A DNA stretch of 47,943 bases from Methanolobus sp. (GCA_030154025.1 JASKKT010000013.1:1-47943), one strand, 5' to 3'. Counted from the stretch's first letter, positions 8,314-17,297 are shown. Numbers and translations are program-made. The notes: generated by a model from the letters alone, not told the origin.

Positions 8314-10167
8314 TTAAACATGCTTCACCACACACTTCGACAGCCCTATGATCTCCACCATATCGCTGTTATCGGGGCTCTGCACTATCATCTGCCCTTT
8401 TTTGAGGTAGGGGATACGCTTCTCGAACTCTTTCTTGACCTTCAGTGCGCTGATAGCAGCATCGTTGCTCAGGTTCAGGATGATGCGCGTGTTGATCTGC
8501 TTGAAGACGGTATCATCAATATCCTGCGGGTCTTGGGTTATAAGGAAGAGTCCAAGCCCCTCTTTCCTGCCCTGGCGCGCGGCATCGGCAAACTTGGAAA
8601 TGAGGCGGCGGGAGTGCTCGCCTCCTGCCTGTGCAAGGTAGCGGTGTGCTTCGTCCAGTCCGAGGATGATGGGCGTGTCCTTGACGGCAGTATCTCCCGA
8701 AGTGCTGAGCTTGTTATCCACTATGGTGCTCATCAGCGTGAGGGTTATCAGGTCTCGTATGCGGGTGCTTGTGATGTACTCGGTGGGGAACACGCTTACC
8801 TGGCCGGGCTTGAATATCTGACCAAGGAGCTCGGTGATAGGCCTTGCCTGCTGGTCGAATACTCTTGCAAGGGCGCGGTTCTTTACCCTGCGGACGATAC
8901 CGTCATAGGAGGATTCGTGTATCTTGCCACTCTCCACATAGCGATCCCTCGAGGCATCGTCGTCTATGAAATCCATGAAGCCGCTGTAGGTATGCTGGCC
9001 GCTCCTCTTGAAGTAGTCGTCAAGCAGCAAATCCACACCTAGGTACTGGAGCTCGGTCATGCCCACGGGAGCGATGAGCCATGAATTGTTGCGCACCATC
9101 TCGAATGGTATGGTAAACTCTACCTGCTCGGCCCTTGACCTGCCTTTATAGGCTTCCCCGTCCACTTTTGCCACAAAGGTCCTGGTGTGCCTGCAGGCGC
9201 CGAAATTAACCTTCTCGGCCCTGAATGTGAAGTCATCCTCCGGGGTAATCTCGGAATTATCCTCAAAGAGCTGGGAATATTCATCCTGCGGGTCCATGAT
9301 AACCAGGCAGGGGTTCTTCCTCTCCTCGGAGCCCCTGAGCTTGTATCTGTTGTTCTCGCTCATGAACTGTCTCAGGATGTTCTTGGTAAGGAAGGTCTTT
9401 CCGGTACCTGTACTGCCGCAGACCAGCATGTGCCTGAATATCAGCGGGTCGCCCATGGAATAGTCGTTCCTGAGATTATAAGGGACCGTAGAAGGCACTG
9501 CATTGGTCTTTACAAGTTCCCCGCCAACGCTCAGGTGCCCCAGGAATATCCCCTCGCCGGGGATATTGAGCCCGGTCTGCAGCTTGGCCTTATCGGTTAC
9601 CGGCAGTATGGGTGTGTTGGGGCGCGGTATCCTGTCCCCCATCCTCCTTGCAAGGGAACTGCCGTTCTTCGTTCTCTGTTCGTAGAGTATGCATATGGGA
9701 TCGAGGTATGCCAGGAACTTGTAGTCCACCTCATCGGTGTCATTGAACTGTAGCATCCTGCGGGAATGGATCTCTGTGGCATCGTCCACAGCATACTCCT
9801 GGACATACTGCAGTTTCCATATCCTTGCAAAAAGGTCCTCATCCCCGTAGGGCACCAGGACGTAGGTCCCAAGGCGTACATTCCTGCGGCAGGAGGTGGT
9901 GATGTATCCGGTTATCCTTGCTCCCGTGTCGTTGATCTCCAGGGGCTCAAGGCCCGTGGTGATTATCCCAAGAGCAGCATCCAGTCCGTTATCTGTTTTC
10001 TTCGTGGTCCTCTCACCAGGTTCGTAATCCTCAAAAGGATGCTTCTTTTCCTCAGGGAGAGTATCCTTTTCACCGACGTCCGTCTCATTGGTTCTTATAA
10101 CCACCTTTGTAGTCCCGGTGCCGCTGCTGACCCTGGAAACAAAGGACAGTATGTCCTCATCTCTCAT
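8314..10167 (-). CDS. herA: HerA-type hexameric ATPase/helicase
   Basis: 617 residues from the ATG at 10167, which has GGGGTGA upstream; a GTG three codons earlier is less likely. The N-terminal part (to about 160) is a beta-rich HAS-barrel-like region, preceded by a charged segment. The FtsK/HerA ATPase core has Walker A GSTGTGKT (251-258), a following MDPQDEY strand, Walker B LGLDEAH (504-510) and the C-terminal ITQDPQDID and RQGRKEG motifs. HerA is a DNA-pumping helicase that acts with the NurA nuclease in DNA end resection. The start overlaps the nurA stop by 11 bases. No mre11 or rad50 lies nearby, unlike in many thermophiles. Confidence 0.88.
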   Translation of the reverse strand: MRDEDILSFVSRVSSGTGTTKVVIRTNETDVGEKDTLPEEKKHPFEDYEPGERTTKKTDNGLDAALGIITTGLEPLEINDTGARITGYITTSCRRNVRLGTYVLVPYGDEDLFARIWKLQYVQEYAVDDATEIHSRRMLQFNDTDEVDYKFLAYLDPICILYEQRTKNGSSLARRMGDRIPRPNTPILPVTDKAKLQTGLNIPGEGIFLGHLSVGGELVKTNAVPSTVPYNLRNDYSMGDPLIFRHMLVCGSTGTGKTFLTKNILRQFMSENNRYKLRGSEERKNPCLVIMDPQDEYSQLFEDNSEITPEDDFTFRAEKVNFGACRHTRTFVAKVDGEAYKGRSRAEQVEFTIPFEMVRNNSWLIAPVGMTELQYLGVDLLLDDYFKRSGQHTYSGFMDFIDDDASRDRYVESGKIHESSYDGIVRRVKNRALARVFDQQARPITELLGQIFKPGQVSVFPTEYITSTRIRDLITLTLMSTIVDNKLSTSGDTAVKDTPIILGLDEAHRYLAQAGGEHSRRLISKFADAARQGRKEGLGLFLITQDPQDIDDTVFKQINTRIILNLSNDAAISALKVKKEFEKRIPYLKKGQMIVQSPDNSDMVEIIGLSKCVVKHV

Positions 10168-11440
10168 CCTTTTCACCCCATCGTATTTCGTTATAGGTGG
10201 TATCTATCCTGGAATTCCTGAACCTGTCAATTATCTGGCGCCTTTCGGACAGCTGTATCTTTGCCAGTGAATCGGCCTTTGCCAGGGTCCTTGGTATGCC
10301 GTTCAGTGCCACATCATAGAGCACTTTCCTTGTGATAAGGTTCCTCATATCCTCGTCCCTGACAAGGCCGTATGGGGACTCTATCTTGAATATCGTACCC
10401 AGTGAAGGCACGAACACCATGAAGAAAGCAAGTGCATAATCTTCTGCAGGGAACCTGTGGGAGAGCCTCTCTTTCACAAGGGGGGACGTGGCGCTGAGCA
10501 TCTTCTCGTAGAACTGGTTTGGCTGCAGGAACCAGTTGGTGTAGGTTATGTGCTTCCTTGCCTCGGTGCCTCTTATGCCCGCTCTCTCGGGGGAAAGCGC
10601 ATTCTTGAAGAACTGTGCATCCAGCAGCCATGGAAGATCAAGCTGTGTTTCCTGTTTTTTAAGGGTCTGCATGACTTGCATGTCCTCGGGGTTCTTGACA
10701 AAACCGATAAGAGGCCTGCGTTTTTCCATATGGTAGTCCATGATATCGATATAGTTCTGCATGATCCTTGCACAATGATGGTCGGTACGGACCTGTATAT
10801 CCTCCGAGGGCACCACCATCCAGTACATCAGACGCTTTGGATATATGGGGCCGTCCATGATGAAGAAACCGCCATCCTCCATCCGCTCGCACATCCAGAG
10901 TATGTGCTCGGATTCGCAGAGGTACAGGGCAATGTCATGCAGCATGTCGTTGACCTTCTTGTTCAGGGTGCCCGGCGGGATACGTATTATCTTCTTGCGC
11001 CCGGCTCCCGAATCGAAATATTCCCACTCCGGTATCACGTTGATGGCTACCCTTGTACTGGCAGTGTAGGTGGCTGCCACTATGGTGCGCATGTTATGGG
11101 TCTCCAGGTTCGTGGGAGTCGATGTCATGGCGCAGTGGCAGAAATCAACGTAAAGGCCGTTATCGAATGTCCTTGCCGTGGTGCTGCCGCTGTCGCAGGC
11201 ATAGCTTATCCTGAATGGGTCCTGTGAACTTATCATTCTCTCAATGCTGGCCTTTCCTCGTTTCACTTTCCCGATGGCCTTAAGAACGATCTTCCCGTCG
11301 TAGCTGAGTTCCTTAAGCAGGTCAAGGATGTCTGATACCTGATCGGTGTCATCGCTCTCGGGATCCTCTTTCCGGAGGCAGGAATCAATACGTGACACAA
11401 GATCGTGTATCTCTTTTATGTGGACCGGCTCAAGGGTCAT
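10157..11440 (-). CDS. nurA: NurA-domain nuclease
   Basis: 427 residues. The NurA catalytic first aspartate is recognisable as ACDSGST (D83), and FFIMDGPIYPK carries the second conserved acidic position; GFVKNPED and an RHxT-like ARKHITYTNWF follow. NurA is a 5'-3' exonuclease/endonuclease, Mn-dependent, that forms a complex with the HerA ring. First gene of a two-gene operon with herA. A TATA-like minus-strand element lies about 26 bases before the ATG, so the transcript may be leaderless, consistent with absence of a ribosome binding site. Paralogues with other partners exist, so partner specificity is inferred from adjacency. Confidence 0.82.
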   Translation of the reverse strand: MTLEPVHIKEIHDLVSRIDSCLRKEDPESDDTDQVSDILDLLKELSYDGKIVLKAIGKVKRGKASIERMISSQDPFRISYACDSGSTTARTFDNGLYVDFCHCAMTSTPTNLETHNMRTIVAATYTASTRVAINVIPEWEYFDSGAGRKKIIRIPPGTLNKKVNDMLHDIALYLCESEHILWMCERMEDGGFFIMDGPIYPKRLMYWMVVPSEDIQVRTDHHCARIMQNYIDIMDYHMEKRRPLIGFVKNPEDMQVMQTLKKQETQLDLPWLLDAQFFKNALSPERAGIRGTEARKHITYTNWFLQPNQFYEKMLSATSPLVKERLSHRFPAEDYALAFFMVFVPSLGTIFKIESPYGLVRDEDMRNLITRKVLYDVALNGIPRTLAKADSLAKIQLSERRQIIDRFRNSRIDTTYNEIRWGEKDER

Positions 11441-11753
11441 GATTAGGATAGTTTCCGCGTACTATAATATTATTGTGGCCCATATTATTATTGGCCCGGC
11501 AGGTGCCTGTTTTTTTCAGATGTGATTTTCAAACAGGAGTTATAAACTTAATTTAATTTCCTTTTTACTGACGGATTTTGATTTAATCTCGTCAGGCGCG
11601 TTTATTTGAAAGCTAGTAAAGTGTACTTTACTAATCCTAAAGTTCTTTTTTTAAAAACTCTTATATAGGAACTTTGATTACATATATCAATTATAAATAC
11701 GGCTTCTATGTGTAGTTCTACAGAAGCCTCATGTGATAAAAGAGGTTGTAGTT
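11441..11753. promoter_or_regulatory. Divergent control region between nurA and the symporter gene
   Basis: No gene is seen here. On the minus strand a TATA-like ATAATATTATAG (near 11461-11472) is close enough to nurA for a leaderless start. On the plus strand TTATATAGGA (11661-11670) and TTATAAATAC (11691-11700) are candidate TATA boxes for the symporter. A palindrome and a T-run (11509-11517) are also present. Confidence 0.5.
11614..11633. promoter_or_regulatory. 20-bp palindrome, operator candidate
   Basis: Perfect 9-bp inverted repeat around a GT centre (left arm TAGTAAAGT, right arm ACTTTACTA), 28 bases upstream of the TTATATAGGA TATA-like element of the symporter gene. Spacing and symmetry suit a dimeric HTH activator or repressor. 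No regulator gene is adjacent. Confidence 0.45.
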
Positions 11754-13691
11754 ATGCAGAATTATCAGATATTCCTTGTATTGATGGCCGTCTACCTGAT
11801 CGGGTTGATATCCATCGGACTGTACTTCTCGAAAAAACAAAAGTCTGTCACTGACTTCTGGCTTGCCGGACGCAGGATAGGATCTATGGCTATTGGTTTT
11901 TCAGCGGCCTCCTCATGGATGACTGCCGGTGGGATACTTGCTGTTATCGGTCTTTACATTGTGCTGGGTATGAGTTCCATCTGGAGCTTTGTGGCTCCGA
12001 ACATCCTGGCATTGTTGCTTATTGCCCTTCTTGTGGGTAAGATCAAGCACCTGCCTGCTATCACCCAGCCGGAACTGCTTGAACAGCGGTACAGCAGTAC
12101 ACTGCGCGGCCCTGTCGCATTCATCATTGCTATTGTTATGATCCTATTCGCAGTTGCAGATATCAGGGGCCTCTCACTTGTCCTGGAGATATTCTTTGGC
12201 CTGCCTCCCATCTATGCTGCAGCAATAGTGGCTATTGCTATCTCCCTGTATGTGACCCTGGGAGGCTTTTCAGCTGTGGTCTGGACAGATATGGTCCAGT
12301 TCGTCCTGCTGTCTGTGTTTGCTCTTGCCATGGCCTTCGTTGTTGTCAGTGCAGCCACGGCAGGCACAGCGGAGATACCGGCGATTAGTGCATCCGAGCT
12401 CCTTGGGAACGTTTCTACTGACTGGTGGAACCCATTCATAATCGGCATACCTGCTGTCATGATTTTCATCTTTGCCATTATACCAGGCTGGGTGACCGAG
12501 CAGGACCCGTGGCAGAGGATATGGGCCTCCAGGGACGAGAAGTCTGCACGCAATGGTATGATCCTGGGTTCCTTCCTCATTTTCCTGGTATTTGGCGTGG
12601 CATGTACACTTATAGCCATCGGACTCAGCTATCTTTATCCTGGTATCCCTGCCTCCTTTGCAGAGATCGGTATGGGTGCCATGGCACAGGCTGAGCCGGC
12701 GCTGCTGTTCTTCGTAGTCGAGAACCTGTCACCTCTTGCACTTGGCCTGGCCGGTGTCGGGCTTGCAGCAGCTGCAATGTCCTCCGCAGATACCTTTGCA
12801 ACGTCAGGCGGTTCATGCCTTTCACGCGACATCTACCAGAGGTACATAAAACCTGATGCAACAATGAAAGAAATGATGGCTGTCAACAGGGTAAGTGTGC
12901 TGATTATAGTGCTGGCTGCAACTTTCCTCTCTTTCTATATCACAGGGATCATAGAAGCTATCCACATTGCAACTTTCATTGCCAGCGCATCCTACTTCTT
13001 CCCGCTCATGGGTGGCCTCTACTGGAAGCGTGCAACAAAGGAAGGCGCTCTGGCAGGACTTGTAGTAGGAGCTGTGGCACAGATATCGTTCACTATAATA
13101 GACTACTCAAGCACTCCCCTGCAAGCCATCGGCTTCCTCGCACCTATCAGCCCCCTGCTCTCAAACCACGGTGTTATCCTTGGTATGTTTCTCAGCGGTG
13201 TGGCCTTCTTCGGTGTATCACTGGCAACAAAGCCTTCCAGCCTTGTGAACCTGGCACCGTTCTTTGCGGACGAGGCAGAAAAGCTGGTGAAAGAAGATAT
13301 AATCGTGCAGGACTCTGACACCCAGTACAAGAAGCTCCTTGGAAGCCTTGACAAGGAAATAACCGGTGACCGTGCCAGCCTCAAGCTGAACCTGGAAGCG
13401 TCTGCAACCGTCAACTGGGACAGGTTCATAAATGAGCTCAAGTCCATCCACCCTTCCTGGGTTACACCGACCGGTGTCAATTCCGTGTACTGGCTGACAA
13501 AAGGCGACATGCTTGCATGTGTTTCCCTGAGCCGCGGACATACTGAGAAAGAGATCTGGTTCTCTTCCGAGCCAAGGACCAAAGATGTGGAAGAGGCTTC
13601 AAAGGAATTCTTCACGGCCTTTAAGCAGGTTTCTCAGGCTCTTGATAATATAGGCATCATGCTGGCACTTCCGGCACCCCAGCAAGCCTGA
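11754..13691 (+). CDS. Sodium:solute symporter (SSS family) with C-terminal soluble extension
   Basis: 645 residues from the ATG at 11754 (GAGGTT box 6 bases upstream; a GTG seven codons earlier is unlikely). About 13 hydrophobic segments span residues 1-500, with the SSS hallmarks FWLAGRRIGS near TM1-2, GGFSAVVWTDMVQF and AAMSSADTFATSGGSCLSRDIYQRY. This is the LeuT-like fold of PutP/PanF relatives that imports small solutes with Na+. Residues about 510-645 form a soluble region with DSDTQYKKLLGSLDKEI and a mixed alpha/beta tail that PutP lacks. Substrate cannot be read from sequence; an amino acid or a methylated amine/betaine are possible. Single gene with its own terminator. Confidence 0.88.
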   Translation: MQNYQIFLVLMAVYLIGLISIGLYFSKKQKSVTDFWLAGRRIGSMAIGFSAASSWMTAGGILAVIGLYIVLGMSSIWSFVAPNILALLLIALLVGKIKHLPAITQPELLEQRYSSTLRGPVAFIIAIVMILFAVADIRGLSLVLEIFFGLPPIYAAAIVAIAISLYVTLGGFSAVVWTDMVQFVLLSVFALAMAFVVVSAATAGTAEIPAISASELLGNVSTDWWNPFIIGIPAVMIFIFAIIPGWVTEQDPWQRIWASRDEKSARNGMILGSFLIFLVFGVACTLIAIGLSYLYPGIPASFAEIGMGAMAQAEPALLFFVVENLSPLALGLAGVGLAAAAMSSADTFATSGGSCLSRDIYQRYIKPDATMKEMMAVNRVSVLIIVLAATFLSFYITGIIEAIHIATFIASASYFFPLMGGLYWKRATKEGALAGLVVGAVAQISFTIIDYSSTPLQAIGFLAPISPLLSNHGVILGMFLSGVAFFGVSLATKPSSLVNLAPFFADEAEKLVKEDIIVQDSDTQYKKLLGSLDKEITGDRASLKLNLEASATVNWDRFINELKSIHPSWVTPTGVNSVYWLTKGDMLACVSLSRGHTEKEIWFSSEPRTKDVEEASKEFFTAFKQVSQALDNIGIMLALPAPQQA

Positions 13692-13718
13692 TCGGAAGAA
13701 TAGATAAAATAATTCTCT

Positions 13719-13748
13719 GCTTTGGGTCCGGACCCAAAGCCCTCTTTT
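13719..13748 (+). terminator. Hairpin terminator of the symporter gene
   Basis: Perfect 22-base palindrome at 13719-13740 (half-site GCTTTGGGTCC) followed by CCTCTTTTT, 27 bases after the stop codon. Looks like an intrinsic-type terminator. Confidence 0.6.
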
Positions 13749-13858
13749 TATGTCATCCTTTAAGGCGTTATTTTTTAAGAGATCCAATATAAAATTAATA
13801 TAAATTCTTTTCAATAACTACTTCTATTCTTATTCACATAGTACTTCCCGGTGGTATA

Positions 13859-14170
13859 ATGGAAATAAAGAATCCTTTATTTGACGAAATGGCAGATGAG
13901 CACAGTAAGGACATCCGGAACCTGCAGGAAGGGTTTGACAGACTGTCCGGTAAAGAGAAACTTGATGTGCTGGAACTACAGGACATTATGCTGCAGACTG
14001 TTTCCAGGCATAAGGATATATGCCGCCTGGAGAGCAGGCCTGCAGAAGTTTCAAGGACAGCAAATGAGATCATCTCAGGAATGTCCCCGAGATCCCTGGA
14101 CTACTCCCAGCAATGCATCAACTATTTTGTAGCAAGGATAGCTGAAAAGACCAGAATCCAAAATTTATAA
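13859..14170 (+). CDS. Small helical protein of unknown function
   Basis: 103 residues, not recognised. A GGTGG ribosome binding site lies 5 bases before the ATG. The sequence is hydrophilic and predicted all-helical with heptad-like spacing (RNLQEGFDRLSGKEKLDVLE), without cysteines outside the C-terminal half or any membrane segment. It lies 26 bases upstream of the methionine synthase gene on the same strand; the TATA-like TTTATAAG overlapping its stop codon suggests that the next gene may have its own promoter. A protein-interaction role is possible but not shown. Confidence 0.6.
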   Translation: MEIKNPLFDEMADEHSKDIRNLQEGFDRLSGKEKLDVLELQDIMLQTVSRHKDICRLESRPAEVSRTANEIISGMSPRSLDYSQQCINYFVARIAEKTRIQNL

Positions 14171-14196
14171 GTTGAAGCGCATCCTATAGCACTCTC

Positions 14197-15231
14197 ATGA
14201 CAGGGATACTTTTTGATGATATCGGCAGCTTCCCCCTTCCTCCGGGCAGGTCCAGGGAATGGATGAAGGAGGGCTTCTCCAGGGGAAAGAATGACAGGGA
14301 ACTGTTCACAGTAATAAGCGATGCTTTCAGGCAGAAGATGGAAGCAGGTGTGGATGTGCCCACCTATCCCCAGTACCAGGACATGAACGAGCAGTTCCTG
14401 TCCATTATAAGTGATCCGGCAAGATCGGAGGAGCCTTTCAAGGTGAAGCAGGATGCTGCCCGGATAATGGAACTCGAGGTCATCGAGGAGCTTGCCGGAG
14501 AGTACAGGGGGGAACATGGAAAGAAGCCGGATGTGCGTGTCTGTGTCACAGGCCCCCTGGAACTGTATCTCAAGGAGTTCGGAGGCACCGAATATACGGA
14601 TATCCTTAACCTGCTTGCAGAGAGCGTGGACCGCTTTGTCAGTAATTCCCTCTCCAATGCACGTAATTTCAATATAAGGACAGTTTCCATAGATGAGCCC
14701 AGCATCGGCATCAACCCCCAGGTGATGTTCGATAACAACGAGCTTATACACGCAATGGATGCTGCCTGCAGGTCAGCAAAGAAGGCCGGGTGTGATGTGG
14801 AGATACACCTGCACTCGCCCCTGCATTATACCCTGGCATGCCAGGCCCGCAATATAGGGGTCGTAGGTGTGGAATCGGCAGCCACTCCATCGTACCTTGA
14901 ACTGATAGACCGCAAGGAGCTTGAGGACAGTGACACCTTCCTGCGTGTCGGAATAGCCCGCACGGATATTTTCAACCTCGTGGCTGTGCTCAATGAAAAA
15001 TACAACACCAACGTCTGGAAGGACCAGACCCATATGCAGGATATCCTTGCACAGATGGAGACCCCGGAGATAATCGCAAAGAGGCTCCAGAAAGCATATT
15101 CAATCTTTGGGGAATGTATCAGGTACGCAGGTCCCGACTGCGGCCTCGGCTCATGGCCGTCCCAGGAGATGGCGTCACAACTGCTGAGGAATGTGGCAGC
15201 AGGCATGGCTGAGTTCAGGAAAGGTATGTAA
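14197..15231 (+). CDS. Core methionine synthase (MetE C-terminal-domain type, folate-independent)
   Basis: 344 residues covering only the catalytic barrel of MetE. Homocysteine-site motifs are visible: GSFPLP at the N-terminus, CVTGPLEL, and VSIDEPSIG (D166-E167). Zinc ligands by position are H204, E226 and C315 (GPDCGLGSWP); the position two after the first His is H206 rather than the usual Cys (HLH instead of HxC). The absence of the folate-binding N-terminal half means the methyl donor is probably a methyl-corrinoid protein, as for the archaeal core enzymes called MesA-C. It would make methionine from homocysteine in the cytoplasm. A uroporphyrinogen-decarboxylase-like methyltransferase is the alternative. 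A TATA-like element 30 bases upstream predicts a leaderless mRNA. Confidence 0.8.
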   Translation: MTGILFDDIGSFPLPPGRSREWMKEGFSRGKNDRELFTVISDAFRQKMEAGVDVPTYPQYQDMNEQFLSIISDPARSEEPFKVKQDAARIMELEVIEELAGEYRGEHGKKPDVRVCVTGPLELYLKEFGGTEYTDILNLLAESVDRFVSNSLSNARNFNIRTVSIDEPSIGINPQVMFDNNELIHAMDAACRSAKKAGCDVEIHLHSPLHYTLACQARNIGVVGVESAATPSYLELIDRKELEDSDTFLRVGIARTDIFNLVAVLNEKYNTNVWKDQTHMQDILAQMETPEIIAKRLQKAYSIFGECIRYAGPDCGLGSWPSQEMASQLLRNVAAGMAEFRKGM

Positions 15232-15239
15232 AAGAAAGG

Positions 15240-15261
15240 TTAGTCTCCCGAAGGAAACTAT
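15240..15261 (+). terminator. Hairpin after the methionine synthase gene
   Basis: Imperfect 8-bp stem with one mismatch (TAGTCTCC, CGAA loop, GGAAACTA) in the 44-base convergent gap, followed downstream by a T5 run. Confidence 0.35.
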
Positions 15262-15275
15262 ACCATTTGAACTTT

Positions 15276-17207
15276 TTACTGTTTATAGGAACCTGTGCCT
15301 GTCCAGTTTCCATCCATATCCGTGTAGGTGATTCCATTTACGATCACAGAATCAATGGTGAAGGTAAATGTCAGGGTGGTCCCACTCTTGTACTTCACCG
15401 AATCTGAAACCACAGTAGCCGTTCCGTCAATGCCTGTCGTTGCAGTATCTTTGTCACTTGTCGCAACGCTCCAGCGTCCGCTGACCAGTGCACCTGAAAC
15501 GGGCGAGCTGCCGGAACTCACATTGGCTGTCGCTTCCCCTCTCACGAATACATTCTTTCCTGCAGTTTTGGTTTCAGTTATCACAGTCACATCAACTTCA
15601 ATCGGCTGGAGTGTTGGGCGTTCAATGATGTTGATTGTTCCTGTGGAAGTGCCTGTTTCCCCTGAGGTGTCAGTGACTGTCAGGGTTACTGAATATGTTT
15701 TGGCTGTGTCGTAAGAGTACGTGACTATTTCAGTATTTGCATCTTCAATGTTATCGCCGTTAAAGTCCCATGAATATGTCAAGATGTCTCCGTCAGGATC
15801 CGTGGAACCTGAAGCATCAAAAGTAACGATGTCACCCACATATGCACTTGAAGGCATGTCAATCACTGCTACAGGTGCCTGGTTTCCTGCCTGTTCAAAA
15901 TATTTCAGGGCAGCATATGCGTCCACAATCCCATATCCAGAACCTGCATCCCATCCTTCTGCGTAGATGTCCCTTGCACTATCCTGGATTGCAGCTCTCA
16001 CATTATCCGGCCCAGTGACCCCGTTTGCTATGAGAAGGGCTGCGACACCTGCCACATGTGGCGTTGCCATGGATGTACCTTGGTAGAAGTAATATCCGAA
16101 GTTTGTGGGTCTGACACTGAAGGTTTGCTGCAGGATGCCATCCACATACCCGTCGCCATTCTGGTCAATAGTGGTGTCGCCGCCAGGTGCCATTATATCA
16201 AGGGCACTGCCATAATTGGAGTAGTATGCACGGGTCCCGTCGTACCTGGTCGCGCCAACGGCTATACAGTTCTCATAGGCTGCAGGATAACAGACGGTTC
16301 CCAGACCATCATTTCCGGCGGCAGCTACAATTGTAACTCCCTTTCCGTATGCATAATTGATCGCATCTTCCAGTCCGTCAGGATTCACCCCGGGAGCAAA
16401 ACTGAGGCTCATACTGATCACATCTGCATCATTGTCGGCAGCATAGGTAATCCCATCAATAAGGTATTGCAGGGTTCCGCTTCCCCTCTTGTTGAGAACC
16501 TTTACAGGCATCAAAGTACATTCATAGGCAATCCCGGCCACGCCAATCCCGTTATCGGTGGACTGAGCTATCGTACCGGCCACATGTGTACCATGCCCGT
16601 GGTCATCGTTTGCATGAGGGTCGTTATTAACGAAATCCCATCCTGCTTTAAAAGAGGTTCCTGCAAGGTCCGGAGCAAGCGCGTAAGTACCATAGTTCTC
16701 GTATGCTATTCCTGTATCCAAGACAGCCACAATAACTCTCTGGCCTGTTGAGATATCCCAGGCACGTGTAAGATTGATGCCATGTCCTGAGTGGAAGTTC
16801 CACTGGTATGCGTAATAAGGATCATTGGGAACCATAGCTGCGTGCATAATGTAATTTGGCACGGCATACTCCACGTTGGGGTTCTTGCTGTAGATCTCCA
16901 CCATCTCTTCCACTGGCTTTGTCTTCGGAATGTTCAGTTTCCTGAAGCCTGCATAGGGACTTGTGTAAGCCACTGAAGTGCCGTGCTTTGAATTCAGGGC
17001 CGAGATCTTTGCCTCGGACATCCCGGGACTGAACTTTACCAGTATCTCCCCGGGCACATATGCCTGTCCTTTGTCCAGGCCGGGAGTCTGAGACTGGACA
17101 TCACTGTCAACGCCATAGATCTGCGGCCCCACTCCAAGAGCAGGTATCATTGTTCCTGCGATCAGCATGCTGACCGCTAAAAGCTTAAGAAGTGTTTTTA
17201 CGATCAT
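15276..17207 (-). CDS. Exported subtilisin-like (S8) serine protease with PKD and C-terminal beta domain
   Basis: 643 residues from the ATG at 17207, which has GGGTGG just upstream. Order: signal peptide (about 1-30); fervidolysin-type propeptide (GEILVKFSPG to VEYAVPNY, about 50-120); S8 catalytic domain with D164 (VLDTGI), H205 (HGTHVAG), oxyanion N299 (AAAGNDG) and S379 (GTSMATPHVAG); a PKD domain (about 440-527; FDASGSTDPDGD and YSWDFNGDN); and a Thr/Ser-rich Ig-like domain at the C-terminus (about 535-643). There is no PGF-CTERM or membrane anchor at the end, so it is probably secreted. All catalytic residues are present. It stands alone with its own TATA box. Confidence 0.93.
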   Translation of the reverse strand: MIVKTLLKLLAVSMLIAGTMIPALGVGPQIYGVDSDVQSQTPGLDKGQAYVPGEILVKFSPGMSEAKISALNSKHGTSVAYTSPYAGFRKLNIPKTKPVEEMVEIYSKNPNVEYAVPNYIMHAAMVPNDPYYAYQWNFHSGHGINLTRAWDISTGQRVIVAVLDTGIAYENYGTYALAPDLAGTSFKAGWDFVNNDPHANDDHGHGTHVAGTIAQSTDNGIGVAGIAYECTLMPVKVLNKRGSGTLQYLIDGITYAADNDADVISMSLSFAPGVNPDGLEDAINYAYGKGVTIVAAAGNDGLGTVCYPAAYENCIAVGATRYDGTRAYYSNYGSALDIMAPGGDTTIDQNGDGYVDGILQQTFSVRPTNFGYYFYQGTSMATPHVAGVAALLIANGVTGPDNVRAAIQDSARDIYAEGWDAGSGYGIVDAYAALKYFEQAGNQAPVAVIDMPSSAYVGDIVTFDASGSTDPDGDILTYSWDFNGDNIEDANTEIVTYSYDTAKTYSVTLTVTDTSGETGTSTGTINIIERPTLQPIEVDVTVITETKTAGKNVFVRGEATANVSSGSSPVSGALVSGRWSVATSDKDTATTGIDGTATVVSDSVKYKSGTTLTFTFTIDSVIVNGITYTDMDGNWTGTGSYKQ

Positions 17208-17248
17208 ATCAACCACCCGTTTGATACTAATCTATGTGTTGTACAAGC

Positions 17249-17258
17249 GTATAAATAC
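17249..17258 (-). promoter_or_regulatory. TATA box of the S8 protease gene
   Basis: Symmetric GTATAAATAC about 42 bases upstream of the ATG; predicts a transcription start near 17226 and a leader of about 20 bases carrying the GGGTGG ribosome binding site. Confidence 0.55.
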
Positions 17259-17297
17259 TTCCATAGTATCTAAATTTTGAAACTGTAAAGGTTAAAC

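Noticed and set aside
8236-9753. Long plus-strand frames opposite herA (268 and 188 residues)
   Set aside because: Antisense to a gene with clear HerA motifs; no family resemblance and no ribosome binding site.
10457-11227. 256-residue plus-strand frame opposite nurA
   Set aside because: Shadow of the nurA codon pattern; no recognisable domain.
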